DNA of 64,000 nucleotides from Colletes latitarsis (taxonomy: Eukaryota > Arthropoda > Insecta > Hymenoptera > Colletidae), in contig NC_135136.1 of assembly GCF_051014445.1 (NCBI RefSeq), positions 40,248,001-40,312,000 of the forward strand, written 5' to 3'. A program made the position numbers and the translations under genes. This document shows, piece after piece, positions 12,545 to 25,937 of the stretch (position 1 is the first letter of the stretch; every line of letters begins with the position of its first letter). The notes beneath the pieces are model-generated. The model was not told where the DNA came from. It saw only the letters and a list, made by a program, of their open reading frames with translations, and did no database searches.

Positions 12545-14495
12545 GGACAGGTATTAACAGTTTTACTTTTGAGGATCGCAGAAAACATCTCTGATCATAA
12601 AATCAATGTATGTTTTAAATAGACTATCTATTTTAAAGATGTGTAAAAAAAGAATAAACCATAGAAGTCATAATCAGATTTTTGATTCTTATAAGATTGT
12701 ATAAATGATTAGAATGATGTACTTGCTGTATTTCTTATAATGCACTGTATTATTTCGTTATGCTTCATAAATATATGCAACAATGTTCATTAAATCGTAC
12801 ACTTAGAATTAGAATTTAAATATTTTCATTCCTTGAATTTCATTTAATTCGATTCCCAATATTAATTTCAAGATTATTGAATGATAAGTTCTTGGGTTTC
12901 TTTTTATTTTTGAAAATTTAGTTGTAGTTTCGTAAAATGACATTACAATATCCGAATGATTACACAATTTATAAGAAATAGATGTAGATAAACCTTATGC
13001 ACTGTAATTGCAGTGTCCAATTTTGGAAGTGGTATCAGTAGATCTTTGCATTCCTTTTACTAAATCATAACTTATACATTTTGCATGGTCAAGAATAACT
13101 ATGTATAACATTAGATTTTGCAATAAAATTAGTCACCTAGCGACCATGAATTTTTATACTTTTAATATTCTAATCTTTTCAGAATAATTGGTCTCACTAA
13201 TCTACGTTTAAGTGTGTTTGTGTTGTTGTGTCGAGTTCACTTGTATGCATAATAATTAATTTTCATAATTAATTATGAATATAGATAAGGATCTAATTGC
13301 ATTCGTAATTTCTGTGCTATAGGTTGTATTGACAGAACCACCTCAGCAGGGCACCGGGGTCCGTAATTGCGCCTGGCGAATCGTAATCACCAAAAAGCGA
13401 AAGTCAATAAACAAATTTTTCTCCTTTTATTTGAGCAAAATCAAATTACCTCACATGAAAAAGTGAAACAAAAAAGATCTATAAGAGTCCTGATTAAAAG
13501 GGAAAATGAAAATTGCGTACTATACAAAAAAAAACCAAATATTAAGCAGCATAGGAAAATATGTAGATCTAGATATGTAAACTTACGAAACATGACTTTG
13601 TATAAATGTAACGTTAATAAATTTCTTTACTGATCTCACTAATACTTCATATAAACGACAATGAACTAATTATTGGAACTTTAAGGATCGATAGTCATGA
13701 TTTTAATGGAAGAACGATAGATTATGACATTTTTCTTCAGAAGACTGGATGCAGATGGAATGCATAATGCATAATGTGATGTTTTAATGATTAACTCAAA
13801 AGATGATGCAGAATTGTAAAGATATGTATAAATTATATTAAATGATTAAAGAAGTATATAGCATAATAATGCGAACTCAGTTACAAATACGTAAAATTAT
13901 GGCCTGAAAATTAAAAACGTGTGTAAATACACATCCTTCATGTATTGTGCACGATCATATTTATTATATTGTAATAGGTGCAAAATAAATAAAAAGCAAA
14001 ATATCAACATTATTTACTTATTTACTTACTTATGTACTACGATTACTGTTCAATAATGTAATTTTGTAATAATTAATTAAATAATCAGACAAAATCTCGT
14101 TCGTGCATTCGTAAACAATTCTAAACAGTCATCGATACATTTACTATCGAGAATAAGATATTTTACACGCGGTAATAGTTTCTATTTTTAAGTAATCTGC
14201 TACCCGTAACGTTTAAAACAAGACAGCACTGTTTTGAAAAACTACACGACAATATGATAAACAGGAAGACTTGATGCAAACTACATAAAACCGCGCTTTT
14301 ATTTTATCATTTTATCAGATAAGAATTCTTATCTTTGTATATATGCATTAAGAACTAGACAATTTTATCTAACTAACGTTTATATCAGCGAACTAAATAT
14401 AATTTATTTATTCTAATATAAAGTATGCATCCATGTGGATCATATACAAGTTATCGCACTATCGATTGTGAACATTAATAACAAATTAATATAAA
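12545..14495 (+). other. 3' flank of ANKRD50-like gene, with a possible spliced 3' UTR exon
   Basis: Seven bases past the stop codon is a good donor (GGGACAG/GTATTA, intron from 12551). A matching acceptor, GTGCTATAG/GTTGTATTG, lies before 13323, and the sequence after it starts GC-richer than its surroundings. AATAAA signals occur near 12650 and at 13983-13995. This suggests a 3' UTR intron, but an unspliced UTR ending near 12650 is equally possible. The rest is AT-rich with nothing else supported. Confidence 0.3.
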
Positions 14496-16769
14496 ATGAA
14501 TGTGTTAAAGAATTTATTAAAACAAAAGCTAATACTACATACAATTATCGGTGTATCTACTGGAATTGTAACAGGTCTAATCCTTAAGATTTCTACAGAT
14601 CAACCATGGTCTGAACGAAATCTAATGTATCTCAGGTTTCCAGGAGAATTATTTATGAGACTAGTAAATTGTTTAATATTACCTCTTTTAACATCTAGCA
14701 TTGTAAGTGCTACTTGCAATTTAAAGAAATCAGGTAAATGTGAAACAATTAATAGTGTCATTATTAAACAATATAATTCATCTTTATATCGTTTAATATC
14801 GTAAAATCCGTAGGTCGCATTAGAGTAATGGCATTGTACTATTACACGACAACAACAATACTTGGAATAACATTAAGTGTTATACTTGTTGAAACAATAG
14901 AACCTGGAAAATTGAATAAAAATGAAAATATTGTATTACAAAATACTACCAAATATTTCATTACGGAAGATACGATTTTAGATTTATTTCGGTAATTCAT
15001 ATTGACATTTCCGATACAATTTTATTTCATATATTTATTCAATTTTATTTGTTTTTATCATAGCAATCTGATACCAGATAACATAGTGAATGCATGCATA
15101 AATCAGGTAATGGAATTTTTATTTTATATCCTAGTGGCCATTTCGATCGAACAAAAATTGTTAAAACAATACGAAAAATTTAAGATAGGGAAAGGACACT
15201 AGGTATCATTAAAATTTGGTCATCTAATTATTTTCGTTAGCTCTGTTTATTGTTTTTGAACGATGAATAAATTATATATAAATTTGTTTTCATTGTCATA
15301 TTTTTGAAAAATTTTTCGATTATTTTTTAAGCAAAAAAACAATATGATTTTACTTGTAAAATCAGGTGACTTGTTTTAAATGATGCATCTTCTATAAAGA
15401 TATTGTTTTAGTATCAGACTGTGTTAGAGACACCAGTAAATAAATCAGGTATGTTAGAATAATACAAACAGCTTTCCCTTGTATACACTGAACCGACAAA
15501 CAAGTGTAATTATTATATTTTTCCTTATTTTATAGTACCAATAGACGAATGGAAAATAAAGCATAAAAATGTGTCAGGAACAAATGTTATAGGCTTGGTA
15601 TTCTTTAGTTTAATACTGGGTATAGCAATTGGAAACATAGGTGCTAAGGGTGAATCTTTAAAAAACATGTTTCATTCTCTATCAGAAGCAATGATGGAAA
15701 TTATGAATTGGGCAATAATGTAAAGATAATAATTACCGAATGCAATGGAGAAAATTAACGACTTTAGTAAATAATATTTATACCATATAGGATTGCACCA
15801 ATAAGCGTATTCTTTCTTATCTCTGCCAAAATTCTGGAAGTAGAAAATTTTGGCAGTGTAATCAAACAACTGGGAGTTTATATATTGACTGTGTTCAGTG
15901 GTTTGCTTATACAAGGCTTTGTATTGCTCCCTTTGTTATATTTTATATGTACACACCAATCTCCATACAAAATTATACTTAAACTTGGATCAGCTTTTGC
16001 CACTGCATTTAGTACATCATCCAGGTAATTAATCATAATGAATCTAATATATATAATTTAAACAAAATTTGTTGAATTATTTCTTTTCAAAAAAATTTTA
16101 AATATCTAAAAATTATACTTTAGTACAGCTACAGTTCCAATAACAATTGCATGTTTAGAACACATTGGAATACCATCTAAAATAAGTAAATTTATTGTTC
16201 CAATCGGTGCTACAATAAATATGGATGGTATAGCATTATATGAAAGTATTGGTGCAATCTTTATAATTCAATTGCATGGAATAGAATATTCATTAATTCA
16301 AATAATAATAATCAGGTCTGTATTATAATTGTTTTCATCGATATTCTCATGAAGAAATACAAAATAATTAAATACAATTACACTTGTATGCTAACATTTA
16401 AAAAAAAAAATGTTATAGCATCACATGCACTATATCATGCATTGGTGCTGCTGGTTTACCTAGTGGTGGTTACGTAATGTTAATAATGGTACTAAATTCT
16501 GTGGGAGTTCCAGCAGAAGATGTTTCATTAATTATTGCTATCGATTGGCTCGTGTAAGCATCTATCAATCTACTTAAGTAATCTAAATCATTTGTTCGAT
16601 GTAATAAATTAAAATATTGCTTCTCAGAGATCGTTTTAGAACCACCTTGAACATCATAGCTGATGCTCTAGGTGCTGGCATAATAACCCATTATTATGAA
16701 AAAAGTAGACAAAATTCTGTACCTGAAAACATTGAATTATGTACCCCAAATGAAATGACGAGATTATAA
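14496..16769 (+). CDS. Excitatory amino acid transporter, SLC1 family
   Basis: Nine exons join in frame to 460 aa: 14496-14733, 14814-14991, 15064-15106, 15412-15448, 15536-15719, 15791-16024, 16124-16315, 16419-16553, 16628-16769. SLC1 proteins move glutamate or aspartate across the plasma membrane with Na+, and clear glutamate at synapses. Visible family signatures are the HP1 serine stretch (FSTSSSTATVP, about residues 300-310), the TM7 motif NMDGIALYES (337-346), an HP2 Gly-rich loop (AAGLPSGG) and TM8 DWLVDRFRTTLN. The TM8 Asp/Arg/Thr/Asn set that binds acidic substrates is intact; the Arg argues against a neutral ASCT-type carrier. In TM7 the usual NMDGT Thr is Ile. Very short exons 3 and 4 (43 and 37 nt) sit in the extracellular loop region, which is short compared with vertebrate EAATs. 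The order within the insect EAAT1/2/3 groups is not resolved. Confidence 0.92.
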
Positions 16770-17309
16770 ATTTAACTGTTGTCTTTGGCCAAGAATAAAT
16801 CACAAGTCTGATGCGATTGGTCAATAAATATATTTTTATTTGTAATATTTCATACATCTTTACACATTCACTCTAATCGAGTACTTATCTATAGAACTGT
16901 AATTATTATAGATTAATAATAACATGATCTTGTATGGAAGACATTAAAACAACAATACCAAATATCTCATTGTAACTAAATGTATAGAAAATTAAAGAAA
17001 TAAACAATTATTATTCTAAATTTTAAATGGATTGTACAAAAAGCGATTTATTTCTACCTAACCTAGACCACTAACTCCAGACATTTAATTTTTTAACCAG
17101 GGATACATAAAGCACAGTCATAATTAACTAATATTAAAAGAAATATGATAACAATTGTTTTAAACTAAAAATATAAACAATCAGTGCTCCGTAAACTCTG
17201 CAATAACCACTCGAAGGTATGTATAACAAGCATTTTAAATATTATTCGAATCTAATTAATACTTAATTAAGTTCTCCAACCATTTTTCTACACATCTTTT
17301 CACGTAAAT
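16770..17309. other. AT-rich intergenic sequence
   Basis: This is presumably the 3' UTR and flank of the SLC1 gene. An AATAAA-type signal (CAATAAATATA) lies near 16823. Nothing else is supported. Confidence 0.4.
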
Positions 17310-18935
17310 AATTAATTATAAACGATTACTGGAAGCGATAAACATTTTAATCATGCTATTAAAAACTCCAATACTATTTATACAGACCCCCTCTCGCCCC
17401 CCACGATTTGGTGACGACGTATAGTATCGCCATCTAAGAACAGGTTTCAAACTAAAGGCGGAGTACAAATCCCCTCTCGCCCCCCACGATTTGGTGCAAA
17501 CGTATAGTATCGCCATCTAAGAACAGGTTTCGAACTAAAAATTTCGTGCCAGGATCACAGAATGTATATGGAGGTATCCGGAGTACAGCTACCCCCACTC
17601 CTCCTACTCCTGATGTACACTACCTTGATTATTCATTAATAACTCATTTCCTGGGATTCAAATATGAACTTTTAGAATTGGAGAATGTAGTATAAACCCT
17701 TGGCAAGATTCAAGGATAGTTTTTAGAACCATGCCTTGCCTCGTTAAATAGTTATTAACAAATATCGGAAGTCGGAACATTTACGGCTGTATCACTGCCT
17801 GCTTTAATCGATGAATTATCAACTTTTCAGCAATAGCAGGCATATTTTGGCTATTAGAGAACCAAGTAGACATCTCTGGCAACATTCAAGGATCGATTTT
17901 GCTACGCTCCATGCTCTAATTAATTAGTTATTAACGATAGATGCCTATGATGTCACGTTAAAAGGTTAGAAACAGTGGGCCGACTGCCGATATTCGTTAA
18001 TAACTATTTAATGGGGCATGGCATAGCTCTAAAAAGTATCCTTGAATGTTGCCAAGGGTCCATACTAGATTCTTAAACTCTAAAAGTTCATAATTTGTTC
18101 CCAGGAAACGCGTAATTAATAAATTAAAGAGCAACAATTTATTACAAGCCGAGAAGCACATAGTACGCTGTTGTCGCCGCTAGATGGCGCCACCATCCAA
18201 CAATCAATAATTCTCTGCTTGTCATGAACTACTGCTCCTTAATTTACTAATTACGCCTTTCCTGAGAACAAATTATGAACTTTTAGAGTTTAAGAATCTA
18301 GTATAGACCCTTGGCAAGATTCAAGGATACGTTTTAGAACCGTGCCATGCCTCATTAAATAGTTATTAACGAATATCCGGAGTCGGCCCACTGTTTCTAA
18401 CCTTTTAACGCGACACCTTAGGCGTCTATCGCTAATAACTAATTAATTAGAGCATGGAGCGTTGTAAAATCGGTCCTTGAATGTTACCAGGGATGTCTAC
18501 TTGGTTCTCTAATAGCCAAAATATGTCTGCTATTGCTGAAAAGTTGATAATTCATCGATTAAAGCAGGCAGTGATACAGCCGTAAATGTTCCGACTTCAG
18601 ATATTTGTTAATAACTATTTAACGAGGCATGGTATGGTTCTAAAAACTATCCTTGAATCTTGCCAAGGGTTTATACTACATTCTCCAATTCTAAAAGTTC
18701 ATATTTGAATCCCAGGAAATGAGTTATTAATGAATAATCAAGGTAGTGTACATCAGGAGTAGGAGGAGTGGGGGTAGCTGTACTCCGGATACCTCCATAT
18801 ACATTCTGTGATCCTGGCACGAAATTTTTAGTTCGAATCCCGTTAGTAGATGGCGATACTATATTTTGTCACTTTTTAGCGCAATATTTAATCGTTTCCA
18901 GTGATCGTTTATAACTTATTAATTGCATTGAACAG
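17310..18935. repeat. Giant imperfect palindrome (foldback-type long inverted repeat)
   Basis: The left half (about 17310-18145) and the reverse complement of the right half (about 18205-18935) align almost throughout. For example, the run starting GAAGTCGGAACATTTACGGC near 17768 recurs inverted near 18598, and CAGGAGTAGGAGGAGTGGGG near 18752 recurs inverted near 17600. The centre is a roughly 60-base spacer near 18175 containing CTAGATGGCGCC. Each arm also holds two oppositely oriented copies of a related 60-70 base module (around 17700, 18030, 18330, 18640), so the palindrome is nested. No coding frame is present. A non-autonomous foldback element is the likely origin. Confidence 0.85.
17387..17554. 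repeat. Two tandem copies of an 84-bp unit within the left palindrome arm
   Basis: CCCCTCTCGCCCCCCACGAT begins at 17387 and again at 17471, and similarity continues for about 84 bases each time. The right arm of the palindrome has a single, divergent counterpart, so the duplication arose after the arms formed. Confidence 0.75.
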
Positions 18936-21240
18936 TGTAAAGAGAAATGATTGAATAACTAAATGAAATTCAAATAATATTTCTAACTTTAGAATTTATA
19001 AAAATTAAGGAATTACTGAGATAGGTAGAGGAGAATTTAAATAAGAAGATGGAATATGTACAGTGATTTTTATTTTTTATCAATATAAATACAAGGAATG
19101 TTTTACACGTTTCTAACTTTATTAAATAAAAATATGCGTCGAAATCTTGATAGCCCGTTTTATAAATAAATTTAATTGATGAGTAATACGTTTTTATAAT
19201 AATTGTTAAATGAAGGTATGGTGTATACATATGTACGCTCATACATAGGAATAATAAAAAGAATTGGCTTTGAATCAATAGTTAAAATATGATCCGGAAG
19301 TCTGAAAACGTATTTCCATAACAATTTCCATAACAATTTTTCATAATTTTTGTTTCATTATGATTCGAAAGCGAAAAAGGAAGACGCACATTTGTTTTCT
19401 CTCTCGGCTCTCTCGAGAGGGTCCGAGGTGCATCCGTGTTTACTTCGAACAGCTTCGGTGAATCGAGGAAGAGGACGTGTGTCAATTTGTCTTTGTCGAC
19501 GAATGCATGATCCGATATAGTATGCGAAAATGGAATGAGGATTTCCTGGTGAACCTAGTGCCCAGCCTGGTAATACTGATTCCTGGTCCACCTAGTGCCC
19601 GATCTGGTAACACTGATCCCTACAGCCTCCCTACTCCCAACTAGCAGTGTTTCCAGATGCGACCGAAAGTTGCATCAGTGAAGTACCATGATCCAGTAAA
19701 CATAGTTATCATATGGACCCCTGTTGCAGAAAATCAAAAATCTGAAGACAAAATTTATCGCGCGATATTCATTTATAACACAACATTTTTGTTTTACCTC
19801 TTCATTTGAGCTTGCTAGACTTTTAATGCCCGTATAATCATCTTTAATATTTGCTGTGCTGGCTATGCATTTCAGTGTCCACGTGCGAAGTTACCCAATG
19901 AAGAATAAGACTGCAGCTCTAACAGAATGACAGTAATTATAATTCACTTTAGCGTTTGTCAATTATTTTAAATGTAATTTCAATCTGGATCAACGTATTA
20001 CATTTATGCTTCCATAATGAAGCACTGCGTTCTTTAAAAAATATTCTAATTCTAACTTCATGTTGTAAAACAAGTTTCTCGTGCCATAAATTAATAAATA
20101 GGATATATAAACGAGTAATTACACAAATAAGTTTATCAATAAATTGATATAATTTTTACAGTTTAGAAAGACAATGTCCTAGGTCGAATTAAATAGTGAA
20201 ATGTTTATAGGAAATACGAATTCAATACCTACGTATTAACTGCTCGATCACTAACAATAAGAGTGGCATTTGTACGAAATGGCAATCCTGCACGTGTTAG
20301 TAGCGGCAACTCTGTACAGGCCGTAAGGAGAGAGACTTTATACGTTTGCCAGGTTTATCGATTTCAGAGGTTCAGTTGACTATAGTTTCTAGAGTTACCG
20401 TTTTTTAAACGAAGAGGTCGCTTTAAAATCACTATTTTTTACGCGGTCGGTATTTTAGTTCGTCTCACACGAAGTCCCATTGAATGGTAGATCTAGACTA
20501 TTCTTTGTCTATGACTGTAGCATCGAAACATTCCCTAAAAACATTCAATCACAGATATAATTAATACAGCATTTTTTCTAAACATTCCCTTGAATTGAGA
20601 TATCTATACTCTTTATTTCCAATTAATATGGCATTTCTTTAAACGCTGCCCTGAATTGATGCGCTATTGGATTATTATTTTGTCCCTGAAAGAATGAAAT
20701 GCAGTAAAAAAAATAGTTCCATATGTACATATAATAGAAAACATATCGTACTCAAAAAGCAAAGCTGTTTGATACTAACGCTATGTTACATAAATGATTA
20801 TCATATGTAACGTCACTGATTGACTAATGTAAAATGACTGTAGAACTTTTAAAAGTGATGTCCTTTCCGTCCTCGTCACACGCTTCGCAATAGTGTGGAC
20901 CGTCTATGGAATCATATTATCAAATGTTCCTAAATCCACTGAAAATTTTATCTGCAAAGAAGTCTGTATGCAACGTTATACGTTCAACTACATTCTGCAC
21001 ACTCTATGTTGACAAACTAGCGAGCGTAACTAACTTATTTGACGAGGCACTACCAGCGGCGACTCCTGTGATATTTTCTAGAAGCGAAATGTCTATCTAT
21101 GTGAACGCTATGTGTATAGGAGGAGATTTCAGAATGGCGACTGTCTTTACTTAGGGGAATACTTATTCCCGCCCAGAAATTGTGTAATTAACGTGTGTTT
21201 TTGAAAAGTTCCATGTGTTTTCATCGCATATTCACTAAAA
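18936..21240. other. Intergenic region upstream of swm, with repeats
   Basis: Positions 19223-19293 share a roughly 70-base segment with 33322-33392 (both contain ACATATGTACGCTCATAC). Positions 19545-19619 are two tandem 37-base copies of a CCTGGT...CCTAGTGCCC unit. The last few hundred bases before 21241 are presumably the swm promoter and leader; no TATA box or initiator could be assigned with confidence. Short open frames at 19358-19591 and 20906-21154 look like chance. Confidence 0.45.
19545..19619. repeat. Short tandem repeat, 37-bp unit, two copies
   Basis: Two adjacent imperfect copies start with CCTGGT at 19545 and 19582. Each contains CCTAGTGCCC and ends with a CTGGTAAYACTGAT-like segment. 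Confidence 0.65.
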
Positions 21241-24200
21241 ATGATAATAGAGAATCCAGATCAATTCAAGGCGTGGCTCACCGCCGTCTTGGAGCCGCTG
21301 TAAGTAGGCCAGCTTGCCCGAGTACAGTTTTAGGTGTATGTGTATGCATTTGATGTTGTAAATGGCCGTACATGTGCTATGCTTTATACCCCATGCAGAT
21401 TTATATTTACGTAGGGTACCTTGTCTGTTTCTAAATGATCTTCGATAGATCGTCTCGGACAGCGTTATCGCACCAGATTGATCGCGCTTTTGGTAAAAAC
21501 CAATAGAACAACAATATGCCCGTTCGCGATATATTCCTCATGCAATTTGCAGCGAATACATTTCGAGTAATTGAGAGTAAAATAGTTAATTTTGCTAAGT
21601 TTTATTACAGAGCTTCAATTCTATGCATATTTCCCTAAGTATCACGAGCGGATGACCCTCTTTACTTCTTACTCAATTTCAGAAATTGGCTTATTCCATA
21701 ACTATTTGTTGACAATACTGATTAATTGAACATGATCTCCTCTGCAAATAAATTCTGATTAAAGATATTCGTTTATCTAATACAAGATTTGCCTTGTAAA
21801 CAACTTAATGATTACTAAAACATGTGCAAAGAAAAGATATTGAAATTTGTTGCAACTATATAAAAATATTAAATGTGTTATGAGCTATTAATATATCTTG
21901 TATCATATTTTTTGTATCATCACAAATAATTTTATTATTGACATATAATTGACTAATTACAAGCATGTAATTAACTTTATTTATAGATGTATAATTTATT
22001 GATCTAGTTTTTTTGTACCCTGTAACTTACAGAAATGTTATAATAGATTGCAATTGACTTATTTAAATAATGTTTATTATATAGCCTAATACTTTATTCT
22101 TTTGTCTGGTGGAAACTTATACATAATCATAATTGTTAACATGTATTCATCTTTCATGTAGACTGATATAGTAAAAACACCATTTATATTTTCTGCAGTA
22201 ATATATAATAATTATATGTTGCATTAAACTTTCATACTGTTAAATACATTTTGTAACAGTCTATAATTAGCTAATCTGTAGTTAAAATTTACATCAATCG
22301 GAAATTAAACTTGTATAATTATTTTCTAATTATTCACATATAATATTAATATTATTTATTTACCTTTGCAGTTGTGATGCTGATCCTGCTGCATTAGCAA
22401 AATATGTATATGCCCTTGTTAAGAAGGACAAAACATTGGAAGAATTGAGAGGTGGAATGGTTGAACAACTTGATGTATTTCTGCAACATGGTATGTTTAC
22501 ATTAATTATAAGAACAATTTATTTGCATAAATTACAAATTAATTGTTTTACCATGGTGCTTTTCTCATAGAAACCAAGAACTTTGTAGAATTGCTATTTA
22601 AAACATTGGAGACCCAAGAATACATACTTCCACCTGCAAAGAATGATCCAGATAGTGGTGGGACACCACCAGGTGTAAATCCACCAGCACCTGCATTAGT
22701 AACAGAAAAAATAGCTGAAAGTACAATTCCAGTTACTACTGTGAATACAAATATCCCTGTGCCCCTCCAAATAAATGGATCAGCTCCTATGGCAATAGGT
22801 AAACGTGAAACTAGAAAATCAGACTCTGACAAAATTGACAAAGAAAAAGAAAAACGTTCACGAAGTCGGTAAGTTTAATTGAAATAACAAAGAAGGGGAA
22901 ATTTATGTAATATATTTTTCTGAACCGTAAATTATGTTTGCTTTAGAAGCGGCCGAATGAGATCTAGAACAAGATCACGTTCACGTTCGTGGGAAAGAGA
23001 TAGACGTAGATCTAGAAGCAGAGAACATATTCGCCGTGATCGAGAACGCGACAGAAGTCGACCCTGGAGAAACGAGTCTCCACCAAATACAAGACGACAC
23101 GATAGAAGGTCTGTAATAGTATTACATCGCGAACAAAGTATTTCAATTTGTACATTTCGTTCTTCTCTACAATATTTGATGTTGCACGTAGACGGAGTAG
23201 AAGTCGTAGTACATCGCCAATACGACCCAGAATACGAGACGGCCCTGACAATCGTGACCACAGAGCACGATTTAGGAACAGGTCTCCAACGCCTCTTCGA
23301 TCAAGATCTCGATCAAGATCATTAGATCGTAAGAAAGTAGATCGGTCGGAAAGAATGGATGTAGACAGAACAGAAAGAATTGAAGGAAGTCCTGGTGGTG
23401 GTACTCCAACACAGGATAGTAATCACGGAGATGTAGACATGAGGTTGTCTACTACTAGTCAATCAATTCAAAGCGTTGTTGCTGTTGCTTCTAGTGTACC
23501 AAATAACCAACCAGGATTCCAAACAAAGAGGAGGTGCAGAGACTTTGACGGTTTGTATTTTCCGATTTATTGATTGATATAGTAAATATTGCGTTACAAG
23601 ATATTTAATTCTCTAAGAAAGAAACATGTACTTACAGAAAAAGGCTATTGCATGCGAGGTGATTTGTGCCCTTATGATCATGGTACAGATCCAGTTGTAT
23701 TAGAAGATGTAGCTTTAAGTCGCGTTCTGACCTTCGGACCGCATAGTGCACAAGCACCGGGAACTGTACCTGTAACAGCAGTACCAGAACCACCTCAAGG
23801 ACCTACAGGAAATGCACCACCTCAACACCTTCCTCTTGCGAGTTTACCTCCGCCTCATTTAAGAAATCAACATCATTCTAATATGGGTAAGCATTAGTTT
23901 ATTAGTGTACTGTTGTATTAGTGTTTTAACATGCAATGAATTTTTACAGATGCATTCGCAGAGTATAATCCAGACGCGCCAAGCATGGAGCCACGAATGC
24001 CATGGGGAAGGCATCCCCTACCAGGACCTGGAATTTATGGACGAGGTCAAAGAGAATTAATTAGTGTGCCAGTTATTCCACATACGAACTCGTCTGAGAT
24101 AACGCATACTCAGACGAATCCGTTAAAGCGTAAACAAGCATTCGATTTCAATCGTCTTGGACCAAAACAACGAGTGGTACATAATTCGGCCAACTGTTCT

Positions 24201-25937
24201 TTGGAACTGAAAAAGGTTCCTCGCAGCCTGAACAACATAACCCAATTGAATAATCACTTCTCAAAATTCGGTAAAATTGTAAATATCCAAGTTAATTTTG
24301 GTGGAGATCCTGAGGGAGCGTTAGTTACCTTTCAACTACCAACCGAAGCAAAGGCTGCGTACAGAAGTACAGAGGCTGTGTTGAATAATAGATTTATCAA
24401 AGTGTTTTGGCACAACAATGTTAACAATAACGCAGCTGGTGATGCTATTGAAAACGTACCGCCAGGTAAGTTTGTATAAAGTTCGTAATTGATTACATTT
24501 TTCTTTAAATAAAACAATTCAATATTTAACCGAAGACTTCATTTTATTTAGGATGTCGACCCTCTGTTAAAGAACGATTGGGTGCTGCTATACCCGCGCC
24601 AGCAAAAACCGAAGAAAATGAATATATTCCCACTCGTCGTTCAACCGAAGAACAAGTCACGCAAAGCTTGGTTCCGACATCGCCAAAAACCACCACCACT
24701 GTTCCTACGCGGGAAGATAAAGTACTTGCAATAAAAAAGACACAAGAAATACTAGCTGCTAAGGAAACCTTAAAAAAGAAACAGGAAGAGAAACGTAAAG
24801 AGGCATTAAAGTTAACCGCCGACCTGCGAAAAAGAAAACAAGAATTATTAGATAAGCATTTGATAGAAATTCGAGCATTGATTGACAAAGCCGAAAAAAA
24901 TCCAGAACAAAAAGATGCACTTATGACAACGATAAAGACTATGCAACAAACTATTGACAATTTACGAAAGGATCTAGCTGCAAATGGTCAAATTGGTGGA
25001 AATAAGACACAAGCGAAATCCAGAGAACAAACCCAAAAAGAGATATTAGACGCTGAGTTAGATTTAATGACTGCTCAACAAGAGGGACAAGACGCCGGAG
25101 AGTTGCAAAAGAGATTAAACGAGCTACGAGCTCAAGCTGCTGCGTTAGGTTTAAATGCAGGTCCAACTGTTGGTAGAGGTACAAGATCCAGTAGAGTTAT
25201 ACGAGGTACCCATGCATTATCATATAGAGGTCGTGGTAGAGGAAGTTTTACTCACGTTTCGGTAGATCACAGACCGACGAGTCTTCTAGTCTCTGGTTAC
25301 GAAACCGAAGAAAAGGCTGAAGTTTTAGCGCATTTTCAAGTAAGTATCCATTTATCCTTCTGCGTTCCAGTTCCAGCTATGCTCCCCACTGTATGTTGTT
25401 CCATTTAATTAATTTCTGTACTAATTGTGTGTTTCAGCAATTTGGAGAAATAGTGAATCAAATAGTAGATGATGCAACACCTTCAATTGTAATCAATTTC
25501 AAATCAAGAAAAGAAGCCGAGGTGGCTTTAGTAAAGGGACGCACATTTCAGGATAGATTATTATCTATAACATGGGTTTCCGGGCATCACTTACACCGTG
25601 GTGGAGGTGGTAGCAATACAAACGCATCAGTACAACTTTCTTCACGTTCCGAACAAGCACCACCTACAACAGATGAAGAAATTGATTTAGAAGTAAGCTC
25701 CTAAGACTTAAATTTAATTATAATATTCCTTCCTGTTTGGCAAATATTTCAGAACAATTGAATTAACATTTCCTGTTCTGTTTAATGTAACATTAAATTA
25801 AAGAAATAAAGAACCATTCTGTTAATTTTATATACGTTAAATTTGATTTGTAACAGGGTAACGTAGAAGCATTACTTCTCGAAGAGAACGAAGAAGAGGA
25901 GGATGAAGATGGTGAATCGCGTAGCTGGCGGCGATAG
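21241..25937 (+). CDS. swm: RNA-binding protein 26/27 homolog (second mitotic wave missing)
   Basis: Ten exons join in frame to 961 aa: 21241-21299, 22372-22490, 22571-22868, 22947-23108, 23192-23550, 23638-23886, 23950-24465, 24552-25339, 25438-25692, 25857-25937. Domains in order: a PWI-like N-terminal fold (residues 1-75, MIIENPDQFKAWL), an Arg/Ser-rich region (about 155-260), a CCCH zinc finger (C-x8-C-x5-C-x3-H, about 328-348), a Pro-rich stretch, RRM1 (about 490-572), a long charged coiled coil (about 643-787), RRM2 (about 823-900) and an acidic C-terminus. This order is diagnostic of RBM26/RBM27. Family members act in nuclear RNA surveillance and export with ZFC3H1/PAXT-type complexes and Zn72D/Nito partners; here that is inference. 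The 1.07-kb first intron splits the PWI-like domain. The RS region and its splicing were confirmed by frame, not by transcripts. Confidence 0.93.

Noticed and set aside
13367..13633. 88-codon frame downstream of the ANKRD50-like gene
   Set aside because: It is Lys/Arg/Asn-rich, as expected from AT-rich non-coding DNA, and the putative acceptor before it is better explained as a 3' UTR exon.
18820..18850. GTTCGAATCCC string resembling a tRNA T-arm
   Set aside because: No matching acceptor, D or anticodon stems around it; it lies within the palindrome arm and is not preserved in the other arm.
22932..23261. Minus-strand frame opposite the swm Arg/Ser region
   Set aside because: It is the antisense shadow of the low-complexity RS-coding exon.
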